A stretch of 14,369 nt of DNA, from NCBI GenBank assembly GCA_947380915.1, contig CANCSY010000059.1, positions 1 to 14,369 of the forward strand, given 5' to 3'. Under the pieces are notes generated by a model. The model did no database searches, was not told the DNA's origin, and saw nothing but the letters and a program-made list of their open reading frames with translations. The position numbers and the translations under genes were made by a program. This DNA comes from Beijerinckiaceae bacterium. Lineage in GTDB: Bacteria > Pseudomonadota > Alphaproteobacteria > Rhizobiales > Beijerinckiaceae. Positions 7,054 to 14,369 of the stretch are shown one piece after another; position 1 is the first letter of the stretch, and every line of letters begins with the position of its first letter.

Positions 7054-7512
7054 TCAGCGCATCTCCTGCCTGCGGGCGCTTTTCTTGTCGGCGCCCTTTT
7101 TCTCCCGGTCGAGGCGGATCACATTCACTACCTGCCGCGTCTGCGGCTCAACGACGGTCAGCGCGCGGCCGGCCATGAAATATTTGTAGCCCTGATAGGC
7201 CGGTATGATCGTGACGACCGATGCGGGCAGATTGCGCAGGGGGGTCTGGTCGGGCACGGCCAGACCCACGAGCACGACGCCGCTACGCGGTGGCCGGTCC
7301 TTCTCGATGGCGCGGGAAATGGTGGCGCGCTGGGCGTCGGTGAGGCCACTCTCCAGAGCGGGGGCGCCTGAGCCGGGTCTCGGCGGTGTGAGCATGGGGT
7401 CTGGCGGCCCCAGCGAGATCCCGGCGCCTGCGCTGCCGCCCACTTCTATCTGCGCTGTGGCGGGCAGGGCGAACATCAGCAAAGCCATACCAAGGCCCAA
7501 GAATATGCGCAT
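7054..7512 (-). CDS. Secreted DUF1236 domain protein
   Basis: A 152-residue exported protein. Residues 1-20 are a clear signal peptide (MRIFLGLG... ending ATA, cleavage before Q21). A Gly/Pro-rich spacer covers about 22-55. The remainder carries the DUF1236-type ending: ASVVTIIPAYQGYKYFMAG followed by LTVVEPQTRQVVNVI at about 97-130, a beta-rich motif repeatedly seen in small periplasmic proteins of Rhizobiales. The C-terminus is strongly basic (Lys/Arg-rich from 133 on). The family has no known activity. GGGAG lies six bases before the ATG. It follows the GH25 gene by 27 bases, suggesting a shared transcript and an envelope role. Confidence 0.8.
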   Translation of the reverse strand: MRIFLGLGMALLMFALPATAQIEVGGSAGAGISLGPPDPMLTPPRPGSGAPALESGLTDAQRATISRAIEKDRPPRSGVVLVGLAVPDQTPLRNLPASVVTIIPAYQGYKYFMAGRALTVVEPQTRQVVNVIRLDREKKGADKKSARRQEMR

Positions 7513-7539
7513 GCCGGTCTCCCGCGAACAGTCCTGCTG

Positions 7540-8415
7540 TCAGAACGGCAGGAGGTTCGACGAGGTTCCAGCGCTCTTGACCGGCAAATCCCGGGGCTTG
7601 TCCATGTCCTCGACGCCCATGAAGGCGAGCCATTGCTTGTGGTCGCCCCTGAAGGCGTTGCGATCCACGTTGCCGACGATGCCGGGGATTTTCGCATCCG
7701 ACTGATATTGCCAGAAATGCCAGTGGCGGGAGCCATACTTCACATGGGGCGAATATTTCGTCGAGCGAATCCAGATCGGATAGTCCTCAAGCTCGCTCGG
7801 ATGCAGGATCGCCTCGTAGAAATCGACCGTCGAATAGATGATCGGCTTCTTGCCGTAGTGGCGCTCCATGGCGCGCAGCATTTCACGCATCTCGGCCAAG
7901 GCGGGGCCTCGCTCGAGGCGGCGTTTGCATTTTTTCGACTCGGGCGTCGCCTCCACGTCGAGCACGGGGGGCAGGGCGTCGCGGTCATTGGGCACGGTCT
8001 GGATGAAGTTGCGCATCTCCTCGCGCCAGGGGCGGCACCAGTAGACGAAATGATAGGCGCCGCGCGGCAGGCCCGCCGCCTTCGCGCCGTTCCAGTTCTG
8101 CTGGAACTTGGCGTCGATGTGGTCGCCGCCCTCGGTCGCCTTGATATAGGCGAATTTCACGCCGCTGGCCTTTACCTGCGCCCAGTCGATATCGCCCTGA
8201 TATTTCGACACGTCGATGCCGTGGATGGCGAAATCGTGCGGGAAGGGGCCGGTGAAGGCGCTATTGGGGGGATGGGCCGGGCCCTTCGCAGGATGGATCG
8301 AGCCGGTTGTTTCCATGAAGGGAATGGAAGAGCCGCAGCCAGCAAGAAGCGCGCTCGCAAGAGCGGCGACAAGAGGGGCCTTCCAACGCTGGGGTACATG
8401 ACGCAAACTGAACAT
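7540..8415 (-). CDS. GH25 family muramidase (lysozyme), predicted lipoprotein
   Basis: A 291-residue enzyme predicted to cut the beta-1,4 bond between N-acetylmuramic acid and N-acetylglucosamine in peptidoglycan. The N-terminus is a lipoprotein signal with lipobox LAGC (lipidated C27), and residues 28-62 are a flexible tether. The GH25 domain (about 64-260) starts with HGIDVSKYQGDIDW (D68) and contains VLDVEA with D153 and E155, the family's acidic catalytic pair. Typical strands such as FAYIKATEG, GAYHF and WHFWQY are present. A TTG in frame at 8442 would extend it by nine residues, but the ATG gives a conventional lipoprotein signal. It lies 45 bases after the mgtE stop. A TTAACG/TGTAAA pair upstream could be its own weak promoter. 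Confidence 0.93.
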   Translation of the reverse strand: MFSLRHVPQRWKAPLVAALASALLAGCGSSIPFMETTGSIHPAKGPAHPPNSAFTGPFPHDFAIHGIDVSKYQGDIDWAQVKASGVKFAYIKATEGGDHIDAKFQQNWNGAKAAGLPRGAYHFVYWCRPWREEMRNFIQTVPNDRDALPPVLDVEATPESKKCKRRLERGPALAEMREMLRAMERHYGKKPIIYSTVDFYEAILHPSELEDYPIWIRSTKYSPHVKYGSRHWHFWQYQSDAKIPGIVGNVDRNAFRGDHKQWLAFMGVEDMDKPRDLPVKSAGTSSNLLPF

Positions 8416-8460
8416 GGATCGTTTTTTACAGAGCAGTTGCAAAAGCTTCGTTAACGCGCC

Positions 8461-9870
8461 TCAGGCCAGGCCAAACCACAGGGTCGCGATCCCCAGAAAG
8501 GCGAAATTGCCCACCACATCCGTCACCGTGGTCACGAAGGCGCCCGAGGACACCGCAGGGTCATAGCCCAGCCGGTCCAGCGTCAGCGGCACCATGATGC
8601 CGCCCAGCGCGCCCGCGATGAGGTTCGCGACCATGGCCAGCCCGATCACCACGCCAAGGCCCGGGCTGGCGAACCAGAGCCCCGCGCCCAGCCCCGTGAG
8701 AATCCCAAAGGCCACGCCATTGAGCATGCCCACGGACACCTCGCGCATGGCGACCCGCATGGCATTGCCTGAGGAGAGTTCGCGGGTGGCGAGCGCCCGC
8801 ACGGCGACCGTCATGGTTTGCGTCGCCGCATTGCCGCCCTGGCTCGCCACGATGGGCACCAGCACCGCCAGCGCCACCATCTTTTCGAGTTGGCCTTCGA
8901 ACAGGCCCAGCACGGAGGAGGCCATGAAGGCGGTGATCATATTGACGAAGAGCCAGGTGAAACGGCTGCGGGTGATCCACCATACGGAGGAGGAGAGTTC
9001 TTCCCCCGCGCGCACGCCGCCCAGCGCCTTGATGTCTTCTTCCGCCTCTTCCTCGATGACGTCCACGATGTCGTCGATGGTGATCACGCCCACGAGGCGA
9101 CCATTGGGGTCCGTCACGGGCGCCGAGACGAGATTGTAGCGCTCGAAGACGCGGGCCACCTCCTCCTGATCCTCGGTCACCTCGACCGCGTGGCGCTCCT
9201 GCATCAACTCATCGAGCCGGGCCGAGCGGCGCGCGCGCACCAGCGCATCCAGAAACACATTGCCCAGCAGATGATAGCCGGGATCGACGATGAAGACCTC
9301 GAAGAAGGAATCGGGCAGATCGTCGTCGGTCGCGTCGTGGATATAGTCCAGGGTCTGGCCGGCGGTCCAGAAGGGCGGGGCGGTGAGCAGGGTCGTCTGC
9401 ATGAGACGGCCGGCGGAATATTCGGGATAATCCAGCGAGCGTTGCAGGGCCGCGCGGTCGACCGGCGACATGGCGTCCAGAATTTCGGCCTGCTCCTCCC
9501 GGTCGAGGTCCTCCAGAATGGCAACGGCGTCGTCGCTTTCGAGGTCGCGCATGCCCTCGGCCACGGTCTCCGTGGGCAATTCGTCGAGAATATCCTCGCG
9601 AACGCTGTCATCGACCTCGATCAGCGCAGCAAAGTCGAATTCTCGCCCCATAAGCTCGATAAGACGGGGCCGGTCCTCGTGATCGAGCGCCTCGATCAGG
9701 TCGCCCACATCGGCTTCGTGCAGATCGCCGACAAGCTTGAGCAGGGCCGTCGCATCGTGATCGGCGATGGTCCGGGCGACCGCCTCCACGAAGGCGCGGT
9801 TGATGTCGCCCTCGTCATCGCGCAGGCCGATGGGGTCAGGCGTCTGGTCTGTGGCGGCGGCGTCGTTCAT
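8461..9870 (-). CDS. mgtE: MgtE magnesium channel/transporter
   Basis: A 469-residue inner-membrane Mg2+ channel of the MgtE/SLC41 family, full length. The order is an acidic superhelical N domain (about 25-150, rich in DLESDDAVAILEDLD-type repeats), two CBS domains (about 155-280, the second with GVITIDDIVDVIEEEAEED), a connecting helix, and five transmembrane helices from about 300 on. The pore signature includes PIVASQGGNAATQT and TTVTDVVGNF, with D451 at the position of the conserved pore aspartate. The N and CBS domains sense cytoplasmic Mg2+ and close the channel. ACGGAG precedes the ATG by about five bases. The leader is only about 25 bases if the promoter at 9902-9930 is right, leaving no room for an M-box riboswitch. 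Confidence 0.96.
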   Translation of the reverse strand: MNDAAATDQTPDPIGLRDDEGDINRAFVEAVARTIADHDATALLKLVGDLHEADVGDLIEALDHEDRPRLIELMGREFDFAALIEVDDSVREDILDELPTETVAEGMRDLESDDAVAILEDLDREEQAEILDAMSPVDRAALQRSLDYPEYSAGRLMQTTLLTAPPFWTAGQTLDYIHDATDDDLPDSFFEVFIVDPGYHLLGNVFLDALVRARRSARLDELMQERHAVEVTEDQEEVARVFERYNLVSAPVTDPNGRLVGVITIDDIVDVIEEEAEEDIKALGGVRAGEELSSSVWWITRSRFTWLFVNMITAFMASSVLGLFEGQLEKMVALAVLVPIVASQGGNAATQTMTVAVRALATRELSSGNAMRVAMREVSVGMLNGVAFGILTGLGAGLWFASPGLGVVIGLAMVANLIAGALGGIMVPLTLDRLGYDPAVSSGAFVTTVTDVVGNFAFLGIATLWFGLA

Positions 9871-9901
9871 GGCGCTCCGTTCAGGCGCGAGGGGCTTATG
9901 C

Positions 9902-9930
9902 TACTTACGTGTGGAGCCCAGCGCTGGCAA
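9902..9930 (-). promoter_or_regulatory. Candidate mgtE promoter
   Basis: Read on the minus strand, TTGCCA (9930-9925) and TAAGTA (9907-9902) are separated by exactly 17 bases, matching the -35/-10 arrangement. The expected transcript start near 9895 gives a leader of about 25 bases before the mgtE ATG, with the Shine-Dalgarno inside it. The assignment rests on motif similarity only. Confidence 0.4.
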
Positions 9931-9968
9931 TCGCCCGCGCAGGGCTCGCAAAAGCAAGGATGAAGTTG

Positions 9969-10874
9969 ATGGTTCGTTATCCCCTGTTGCGAATGGCTGC
10001 GCTGGCGGGCCTTTGGGCCGCCACTGCGCCTGCGCTGGCGCAGGAGGCCTGTTCGCGCCCCGATGCGCTGGGCACATCGCGGGTCCTGGAGGTCAATCCC
10101 CGCGGCGGATTGAAGCTCGGCCTCAAATCTTATCCACAGACTCTCGCCCTTGAAAAAGGCGAGGTGGTGCTGACCTTCGACGATGGTCCGCTGCCCGCCA
10201 CCACCGGGCCGATTCTCAAGGCTCTCGACGACGAATGCGTGAAGGCGACCTTTTTCCTGGTGGGCGCCAATGCGCAGGCCAATCCCACCGTCGTGCAGCG
10301 CGAGATCGCGCGCGGACATACGGTGGGGCATCACAGCTTCAGCCATCCCTTCATCACCATGCGCGGCCTGAGCGAGGCCGCCGCCAAAGCGGACATGGAG
10401 CAGGGCTTTTCCGCTGATGACCGCGCCGCCGGAGGGCCGTCAGGCGTCGCGCCCCGCACGCCCTTCTTCCGCTACCCCGGCTTCGCCGATACGCCGCAGC
10501 TCAATGGCTGGCTCGCCAGCCGCAACGTGGCCGTCTTCGGCGCAGATCTGTGGGCCTCCGACTGGGTGGACATGAGCCCGCAGAAGACCATGGACCTGCT
10601 GCTGACCCGGCTCGACCATGCGGGCAAGGGAATCATCCTCCTCCACGACACGCGCCCCCAGACCGCCAGGATGCTGCCCGCCCTGCTGCGCGAACTGAAG
10701 ACGCGCGGCTACAAGGTCGTCCATATCGTCCCCGCGAAGGGCGATGCGCCCACGGCGCTGGCCAAGGCGGAACCCGGCTGGACCTCGGAGACCGAGGCCA
10801 ATATCGCCAAGGTCTGGCCGAAGATTCTGGCGGAGAAGCGGCGTCTGGCGAAGGGGGCGGGGCAGGGCGGATAG
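9969..10874 (+). CDS. Secreted polysaccharide deacetylase (NodB homology domain, CE4)
   Basis: A 301-residue exported enzyme predicted to remove N- or O-acetyl groups from a polysaccharide such as peptidoglycan or chitin-like oligomers. The signal peptide is residues 1-24 (cleavage ALA before Q25). CE4 motifs in order: TFDDGP at 69-74 (D71 catalytic base, D72 metal ligand), H122xxxH126 in HHSFSHP (metal ligands), FRYPG at 167-171 (R168), and LLHD at 224-227 (H226). All key residues are present, so it is likely active. ATG 9969 is preferred because AAGGA ends eight bases before it; ATG 9960 lies against that site and would add three residues. It is divergent from mgtE. The C-terminal 60 residues are charged and have no recognised domain. 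Confidence 0.92.
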   Translation: MVRYPLLRMAALAGLWAATAPALAQEACSRPDALGTSRVLEVNPRGGLKLGLKSYPQTLALEKGEVVLTFDDGPLPATTGPILKALDDECVKATFFLVGANAQANPTVVQREIARGHTVGHHSFSHPFITMRGLSEAAAKADMEQGFSADDRAAGGPSGVAPRTPFFRYPGFADTPQLNGWLASRNVAVFGADLWASDWVDMSPQKTMDLLLTRLDHAGKGIILLHDTRPQTARMLPALLRELKTRGYKVVHIVPAKGDAPTALAKAEPGWTSETEANIAKVWPKILAEKRRLAKGAGQGG

Positions 10875-10875
10875 G

Positions 10876-10949
10876 GGGCGCAACGCCCGCCATTCAGCCC
10901 AGCTTCCGCCGCGCCCTTTGGGTGACGGCGCGCCACTTTCGCTTGGCGC
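10876..10949 (+). other. Two hairpins after the deacetylase gene, possible weak terminator
   Basis: GGGCG (10876-10880) pairs with CGCCC (10884-10888) just after the stop codon, and GCGCCA (10930-10935) pairs with TGGCGC (10944-10949) around an 8-base loop. Neither is followed by a T-run, so a classic Rho-independent terminator is not supported. Such stems are also common by chance in DNA this rich in GC. Confidence 0.2.
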
Positions 10950-11048
10950 CGCGCGATTGTCGTTGCCCATCCCCCCGTAATTCCTAGCCTGCGACATGCG
11001 CCCGGCCTACGATTCCACGAAGCCGGGCCAGCGCAGGGAAGGACCACG

Positions 11049-12125
11049 ATGGGCATTCTGGCGGCTTCGACACGAAGGGCGTTAACGGCCTGCGGCCTCG
11101 CGCTCGCAGCCTCTTGCGCCCCATCCATGGGCGCGCGCGCGGACGAGGGCGGCGTGAGCTTCTGGTTGCCGGGCCTGTTCGGCAGCATGGCGGCCGCGCC
11201 TCAGCAGCCGGGCTGGTCGCTGACCACCTTCGGCTATCACACCTCCGTCTCCGCAGGCGGCAATGTGGCGCTCTCGCGCGAGTTCACGCTGGGCAAGGTT
11301 CCCGCCAATCTCAACGCCAGCCTCGACGCGCGCCTCAACGCCGCCGCCGATCTCGCGATTGTCTTGCCCTCCTATGTCTTCGCAGATCCGTTTCTGGGCG
11401 GTCAGGCCGCCGTCGGCCTGATGAGCATCATGGGCCGGGCCAACACCTCCATCGCCGGAACCCTCAAGGGCGCGCTGGAGACCCCCGTGGGGAGCCTGCC
11501 ATTTGCGAGATCCGACAGCATTGCGGATTCCGTGTCGGGCTTCGGAGATCTCTATCCGCAATTCGCTGTGCGCTGGAACAAGGGGGTGGACAATTACATG
11601 GCTTACGTCACCGCCAATGTCCCCCTTGGCGCCTATCGCTCCAGCCGATTGTCCAATCTCGGCCTTGGTCATGGCGCCGTCGATGCGGGCGGCGGCTATA
11701 CCTATTTCAATCCCGAGAGCGGCCATGAAGCATCGGGCGTGCTGGGCTTCACCTACAACCTCACCAACCCCTCCACGAATTATCAGAGCGGCGTCGACAT
11801 GCATTTCGACTGGGGCGCGTCGAAGTTCATCGACAAGCAGTTGCAGCTCGGCCTCGTCGGCTACGCCTATCGCCAGCTCGGCTGCGACAGCGGCTCGGGC
11901 GACCGCATCGGCTGCTTCCAGTCGCAGGTTCTGGGCGTCGGCCCCCAGGCCGGGATCATCATCCCCATGGGGGATTGGCAGGGATATGTGAACGTGAAGG
12001 GCTACAAGGAATTCGCCGCGCAGAACCGCCCCGCCGGATGGAACGGCTGGGTGACCCTGGTGATCTCTCCGGCGGCGGCCACCCCGCCCAAGCCTGCGCC
12101 CAAACCGGTCAGCGCGCGGTTCTAG
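11049..12125 (+). CDS. SphA / MetA-pathway-type outer-membrane protein
   Basis: A 358-residue predicted outer-membrane beta-barrel of the phenol-degradation MetA-like family (PF13557), often annotated as SphA family or transporter. The signal peptide covers about 1-31 (cleavage ARA before D32). The mature start GVSFWLPGLFGSMAAAP is the family hallmark. Alternating hydrophobic/polar strands with GFGDLYPQFAVRWN, TANVPLGAY, and GGGYTYFNPESGHEASGVLGFTYN follow, and the barrel ends near GWVTLVIS. A Pro/Lys-rich tail of about 20 residues trails it. The family is thought to move hydrophobic compounds across the outer membrane; the substrate here is unknown. GGAAGGA lies about seven bases before the ATG. 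The next gene starts 34 bases downstream. Confidence 0.87.
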   Translation: MGILAASTRRALTACGLALAASCAPSMGARADEGGVSFWLPGLFGSMAAAPQQPGWSLTTFGYHTSVSAGGNVALSREFTLGKVPANLNASLDARLNAAADLAIVLPSYVFADPFLGGQAAVGLMSIMGRANTSIAGTLKGALETPVGSLPFARSDSIADSVSGFGDLYPQFAVRWNKGVDNYMAYVTANVPLGAYRSSRLSNLGLGHGAVDAGGGYTYFNPESGHEASGVLGFTYNLTNPSTNYQSGVDMHFDWGASKFIDKQLQLGLVGYAYRQLGCDSGSGDRIGCFQSQVLGVGPQAGIIIPMGDWQGYVNVKGYKEFAAQNRPAGWNGWVTLVISPAAATPPKPAPKPVSARF

Positions 12126-12159
12126 GATGATGATCGCCGCCGAAGAAAGGGCTTCTCCG

Positions 12160-12537
12160 ATGAGCATCAAGAAGGCTTACCTGATCCTCGCATTCGCCTC
12201 TGTTTGTGTGATCGCGCTGCTCTATGGCGTGGCGCCCGAATGGTTCGCGCAGACCTTTTTCGGCCTGCCGCAACTCGGTCGCGATTTCGCGCATATCCTG
12301 CGCGCCATGGCGTGCCTCTATCTGGCGCTGGGATCCTTCTGGCTCTACGCGGCCTTCAAGCCGTCTCTTCGCAATATGGCGGTCCTCACGACCGCGATTT
12401 TCGCCGGCGGCCTGGCGGCGGGCCGCGTGCTCAGTCTTGCGCTGGACGGCTGGCCATCGCCGCTGCTGGTCTTCTACCTCGTGATAGAGATCATTCTTGT
12501 GCCGGTCGCGGTCTGGGTGTTCCGTCGCCCGGAGTGA
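12160..12537 (+). CDS. DUF4345-like small membrane protein
   Basis: A 125-residue inner-membrane protein with four predicted helices (about 6-24, 47-68, 72-92, 98-119). The arrangement, with a post-TM1 segment APEWFAQTFFGLP, then DFAHILRAMACLYLALGSFWL and a GLAAGRVLSLALDG loop, resembles DUF4345. The function is unknown. ATG 12160 is preferred, with AAAGG nine bases upstream; ATGs at 12127 and 12130 would add a charged segment right after the preceding stop codon. It is close enough to the outer-membrane protein gene to share its transcript. Confidence 0.72.
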   Translation: MSIKKAYLILAFASVCVIALLYGVAPEWFAQTFFGLPQLGRDFAHILRAMACLYLALGSFWLYAAFKPSLRNMAVLTTAIFAGGLAAGRVLSLALDGWPSPLLVFYLVIEIILVPVAVWVFRRPE

Positions 12538-12610
12538 TCGCGCGCCGTCGCGAAGCAGAACCCTGGGCGGCTGACATTCCCTAACGCCTTGATCTGGGCC
12601 ACAATGGCGC

Positions 12611-13258
12611 ATGAGCCAGACTCACGACGCCCAAGAGGCCCGTATCTATCATCGCACGATCATGGGCATCGCGGCGCTGGTGCTGGTCATCGGCGTCAGC
12701 GAGACTCTCTATGGCCTGATGCTCGACTCCCGCTTCCTGCTGCGCGACGGGATGGAGTGGGGTTATGACGTGGTCATCTACGCTACAGCCGCCGCAGCCT
12801 TCGGGCGTGGTCAGCGCGCCGAGCGCCTGGCGGCTTTTGCGTTGGCCATTGTGCTGCTGGGCGCTGGCCTCATCACCATCTGGCAGATCTGGCGCACCTT
12901 CGTCGATCCGCCGGAAGTCGAGATCTTCGGCATCAGTGTGGCGGGCGCTCTCATCATTGTGGAATCCTGGGCGCTGGTCGCCTTGCTCTGGCGTTTCCGC
13001 CGGTCCCGCCACCCCGTCATCGAGGCCACCTGGTTTTCCGCGCGCAACGATGCGGTGACGGGCACGCTCTATGCGCTGGTGATGATCGCCGCGCGACTTG
13101 AGCCCATGAGCTGGCCGCAGATGGCGGTGGATTCCATTTCGGCTATCCTGTGCCTTCAGGCAAGCAGCCAGATCCTGCGGGATTTGCTTTGGCCGCAGGC
13201 GCCAGCGCGCGAGGACGAGCCGGGATTGGCTGGTCATCAGGAGGGGGAAAAGGCATGA
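12611..13258 (+). CDS. CDF-like cation transporter membrane domain, lacking the cytoplasmic domain
   Basis: A 215-residue membrane protein resembling the six-helix part of cation diffusion facilitators. Two recognisable stretches are [30 protein letters not shown] (37-67; TM2 region) and [12 protein letters not shown] followed by [20 protein letters not shown] (TM5 and TM6 region). Where CDF exporters bind metal with (H/D)xxxD in TM2 and HxxxD in TM5, I see E49xxxD53 and S143xxxD147, so metal handling may be altered. The C-terminal ferredoxin-like metal-sensing domain is missing; the protein ends about 20 residues after TM6. It may be a transporter of changed specificity or a non-transporting relative. 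Its stop overlaps the start of the next gene (ATGA). Confidence 0.68.
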   Translation: MSQTHDAQEARIYHRTIMGIAALVLVIGVSETLYGLMLDSRFLLRDGMEWGYDVVIYATAAAAFGRGQRAERLAAFALAIVLLGAGLITIWQIWRTFVDPPEVEIFGISVAGALIIVESWALVALLWRFRRSRHPVIEATWFSARNDAVTGTLYALVMIAARLEPMSWPQMAVDSISAILCLQASSQILRDLLWPQAPAREDEPGLAGHQEGEKA

Positions 13259-14004
13259 CGAAGATCGCTCTTGTGACCGGCGGCGGCTCGGGCATTGGCC
13301 GCACGGCGGCGCTGGCCCTCGCGAGCATTGGCTTTACGGTGGTGATCGCAGGGCGCAGGCCCGAGCCGCTGGAGAAGGTCGCCGGGGAGATCGCCGCGCA
13401 GGGCGGGACCGCGCTGGCGGTCCCCTGCGACGTCGCGCAGGAGCCGCAGGTGACGGCCCTATTCGAGACCATCGCGAAGACCTATGGACGGCTCGATCTC
13501 CTGTTCAACAACGCCGGGCTCTTTTCGCCGCCCGGCCTGCTCGAGGATGTCACGGTCGCCAACTGGAAGGCGGTGGTGGACGTCAACCTGAACGGCGCTT
13601 TCTGGTGCACCCAGCACGCCTTCCGCCTCATGAAGGACCAGTCTCCCCGCGGCGGGCGCATCATCAACAATGGGTCGATTTCCGCCCATGCGCCGCGCCC
13701 CAATTCGGCGGCCTATACGGCCACCAAACACGCCATGACCGGCCTCACCAAGGCCGCCGCGCTCGACGGGCGCAAATATGACATCGCGGTGGGTCAGATC
13801 GACATCGGCAACGCCGAGACCGACATGACCGGCCGCATGCGCAAGGGCGTGCCGCAAGCCAATGGAAGCATCGAAGTCGAGCCGCTCATGGACCTCAAAC
13901 ATGTGGCGGACGCCATGATCTACATGGCCAATCTGCCGCCCGAGGCAAATGTGCAGTTCATGACGGTGATGGCGACGAAAATGCCGTTTGTCGGGCGGGG
14001 TTGA
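13255..14004 (+). CDS. Short-chain dehydrogenase/reductase (SDR)
   Basis: A 249-residue classical SDR, cytoplasmic NAD(P)-dependent oxidoreductase. The cofactor loop is TGGGSGIG (8-15). GRR at 33-35 after the second strand favours NADP(H). CDVA, NNAG (85-88), catalytic S141, Y154 and K158 (YTATK) are all present with normal spacing. The proposed substrate is an alcohol or ketone that cannot be named. The start ATG overlaps the stop of the CDF-like gene by four bases (13255-13258) with GGAGGGGG upstream, a translational coupling arrangement. A longer in-frame start at 13150 would lie deep inside the previous gene and precede the conserved N-terminus, so it is rejected. Confidence 0.94.
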   Translation: MTKIALVTGGGSGIGRTAALALASIGFTVVIAGRRPEPLEKVAGEIAAQGGTALAVPCDVAQEPQVTALFETIAKTYGRLDLLFNNAGLFSPPGLLEDVTVANWKAVVDVNLNGAFWCTQHAFRLMKDQSPRGGRIINNGSISAHAPRPNSAAYTATKHAMTGLTKAAALDGRKYDIAVGQIDIGNAETDMTGRMRKGVPQANGSIEVEPLMDLKHVADAMIYMANLPPEANVQFMTVMATKMPFVGRG

Positions 14005-14042
14005 AGGCGGGGCTTCCGGCTTCAAAAAGGCGTCCAAAGGAA

Positions 14043-14074
14043 AAGGGGCCCCCGGTCGGGAGCCCCTTCTTTTT
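14043..14074. terminator. Bidirectional terminator between SDR and gltA
   Basis: AAGGGGC (14043-14049) pairs with GCCCCTT (14062-14068), extended inward by CCC/GGG after one mismatch, with loop GGTC. The plus strand continues with CTTTTT (14069-14074), serving the SDR gene. On the minus strand the stem is followed by TTTTCCTTT, serving gltA. It sits in the gap between two convergent genes, which is where such an element belongs. Confidence 0.82.
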
Positions 14075-14088
14075 GTCGCAAGCTGCGC

Positions 14089-14369
14089 TCAACGCTTGCC
14101 GATCGGCTTGTAATCGCGGGTCGGCTCGCCGGTGTAGAGCTGGCGCGGGCGACCGATCTTCTGGTTGGGGTCGCCGATCATTTCCGTCCACTGGGCGATC
14201 CATCCGACCGTGCGGGCCACCGCGAAGAGGGCGGTGAACATGGTGGTGGGGAAGCCCATGGCCTTCAGGGTGATGCCCGAATAGAAGTCCACGTTCGGAT
14301 AGAGCTTGCGCTCGATGAAATAGGGGTCGCTGAGGGCGATGCGCTCGAGCTCCATGGCGACGTCCAGCA
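14089..14369 (-). CDS. gltA: Citrate synthase, C-terminal part (cut by window edge)
   Basis: Only the last 93 or so residues are in the window; the gene continues beyond position 14369. The sequence is the hallmark C-terminus of the hexameric (type II, GltA) citrate synthase: [20 protein letters not shown], then [12 protein letters not shown] with the catalytic Asp in [28 protein letters not shown], and the terminal [20 protein letters not shown]. The enzyme condenses oxaloacetate with acetyl-CoA as the first step of the citric acid cycle. It ends in TGA at 14091-14089 and is followed by the terminator at 14043-14074. Confidence 0.97.
   Translation of the reverse strand, partial: LDVAMELERIALSDPYFIERKLYPNVDFYSGITLKAMGFPTTMFTALFAVARTVGWIAQWTEMIGDPNQKIGRPRQLYTGEPTRDYKPIGKR

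Noticed and set aside
8818..9963. Plus-strand frame of 381 residues opposite mgtE
   Set aside because: It is a mirror of the acidic mgtE coding sequence with no family signature; mgtE itself is unmistakable.
9871..9968. Mg2+-sensing riboswitch (M-box) ahead of mgtE
   Set aside because: The intergenic space is only 98 bases, the likely leader about 25, and no extended M-box-like structure is visible.
14090..14369. Possibility that the end-of-window frame is an independent 88-residue gene starting at 14355
   Set aside because: The reading frame continues upstream past the window edge with citrate synthase sequence (LDVAMELE), so it is a truncated view of gltA.
1..14369. CRISPR array, IS element or phage genes
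   Set aside because: I found no regularly spaced repeats, transposase, integrase or terminal inverted repeats on reading both strands.

Overview
The window is GC-rich chromosomal DNA with dense, short-gapped genes. Long open frames run antisense to real genes, as expected at this GC content. The gene families (KirBac-type channel, DUF599, DUF3253, DUF1236, SphA-like outer-membrane protein, DUF4345, GltA-type citrate synthase) suggest an alphaproteobacterium, most likely in the Hyphomicrobiales/Rhizobiales. That placement rests on family content and style, not on a marker gene comparison.

Layout: a complete tRNA-Leu(GAG) with its own terminator (9-135) is followed by a type IV restriction endonuclease of the Mrr family (231-1169). 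Its upstream region is AT-rich and carries a perfect 9-bp inverted repeat over the likely promoter. Convergent to it is a DUF1932-type NAD(P)-dependent dehydrogenase (1177-2025, minus). Next is a divergent pair, a KirBac-type potassium channel (2056-2958, minus) and a DUF599 membrane protein (3025-3720, plus), followed by a small DUF3253 protein and a secreted alpha/beta-hydrolase-like protein (4239-5027) of visibly lower GC.

From 9870 down to 5058 six genes lie on the minus strand with gaps of 9 to 66 bases: mgtE magnesium channel, GH25 muramidase lipoprotein, DUF1236 secreted protein, an unrecognised 133-residue protein, a glutathione S-transferase and an aldo/keto reductase. They could form one or more transcription units. 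mgtE shares a 98-bp divergent intergenic region with a secreted polysaccharide deacetylase (9969-10874, plus), so two cell-wall enzymes flank mgtE.

The right part on the plus strand holds an SphA/MetA-type outer-membrane protein and a small DUF4345 membrane protein, then a CDF-like membrane protein whose stop codon overlaps the start of a short-chain dehydrogenase (ATGA). A strong hairpin with T-runs on both sides separates this from the convergent C-terminal end of citrate synthase gltA, cut by the window edge.

Overall this is mostly ordinary chromosome. I found no CRISPR array, IS element, phage gene or clear multi-gene defence system. The points most worth a second look are the mrr control region beside the tRNA, the CDF-like protein with an altered metal site translationally coupled to a dehydrogenase, and the KirBac/DUF599 divergent pair.
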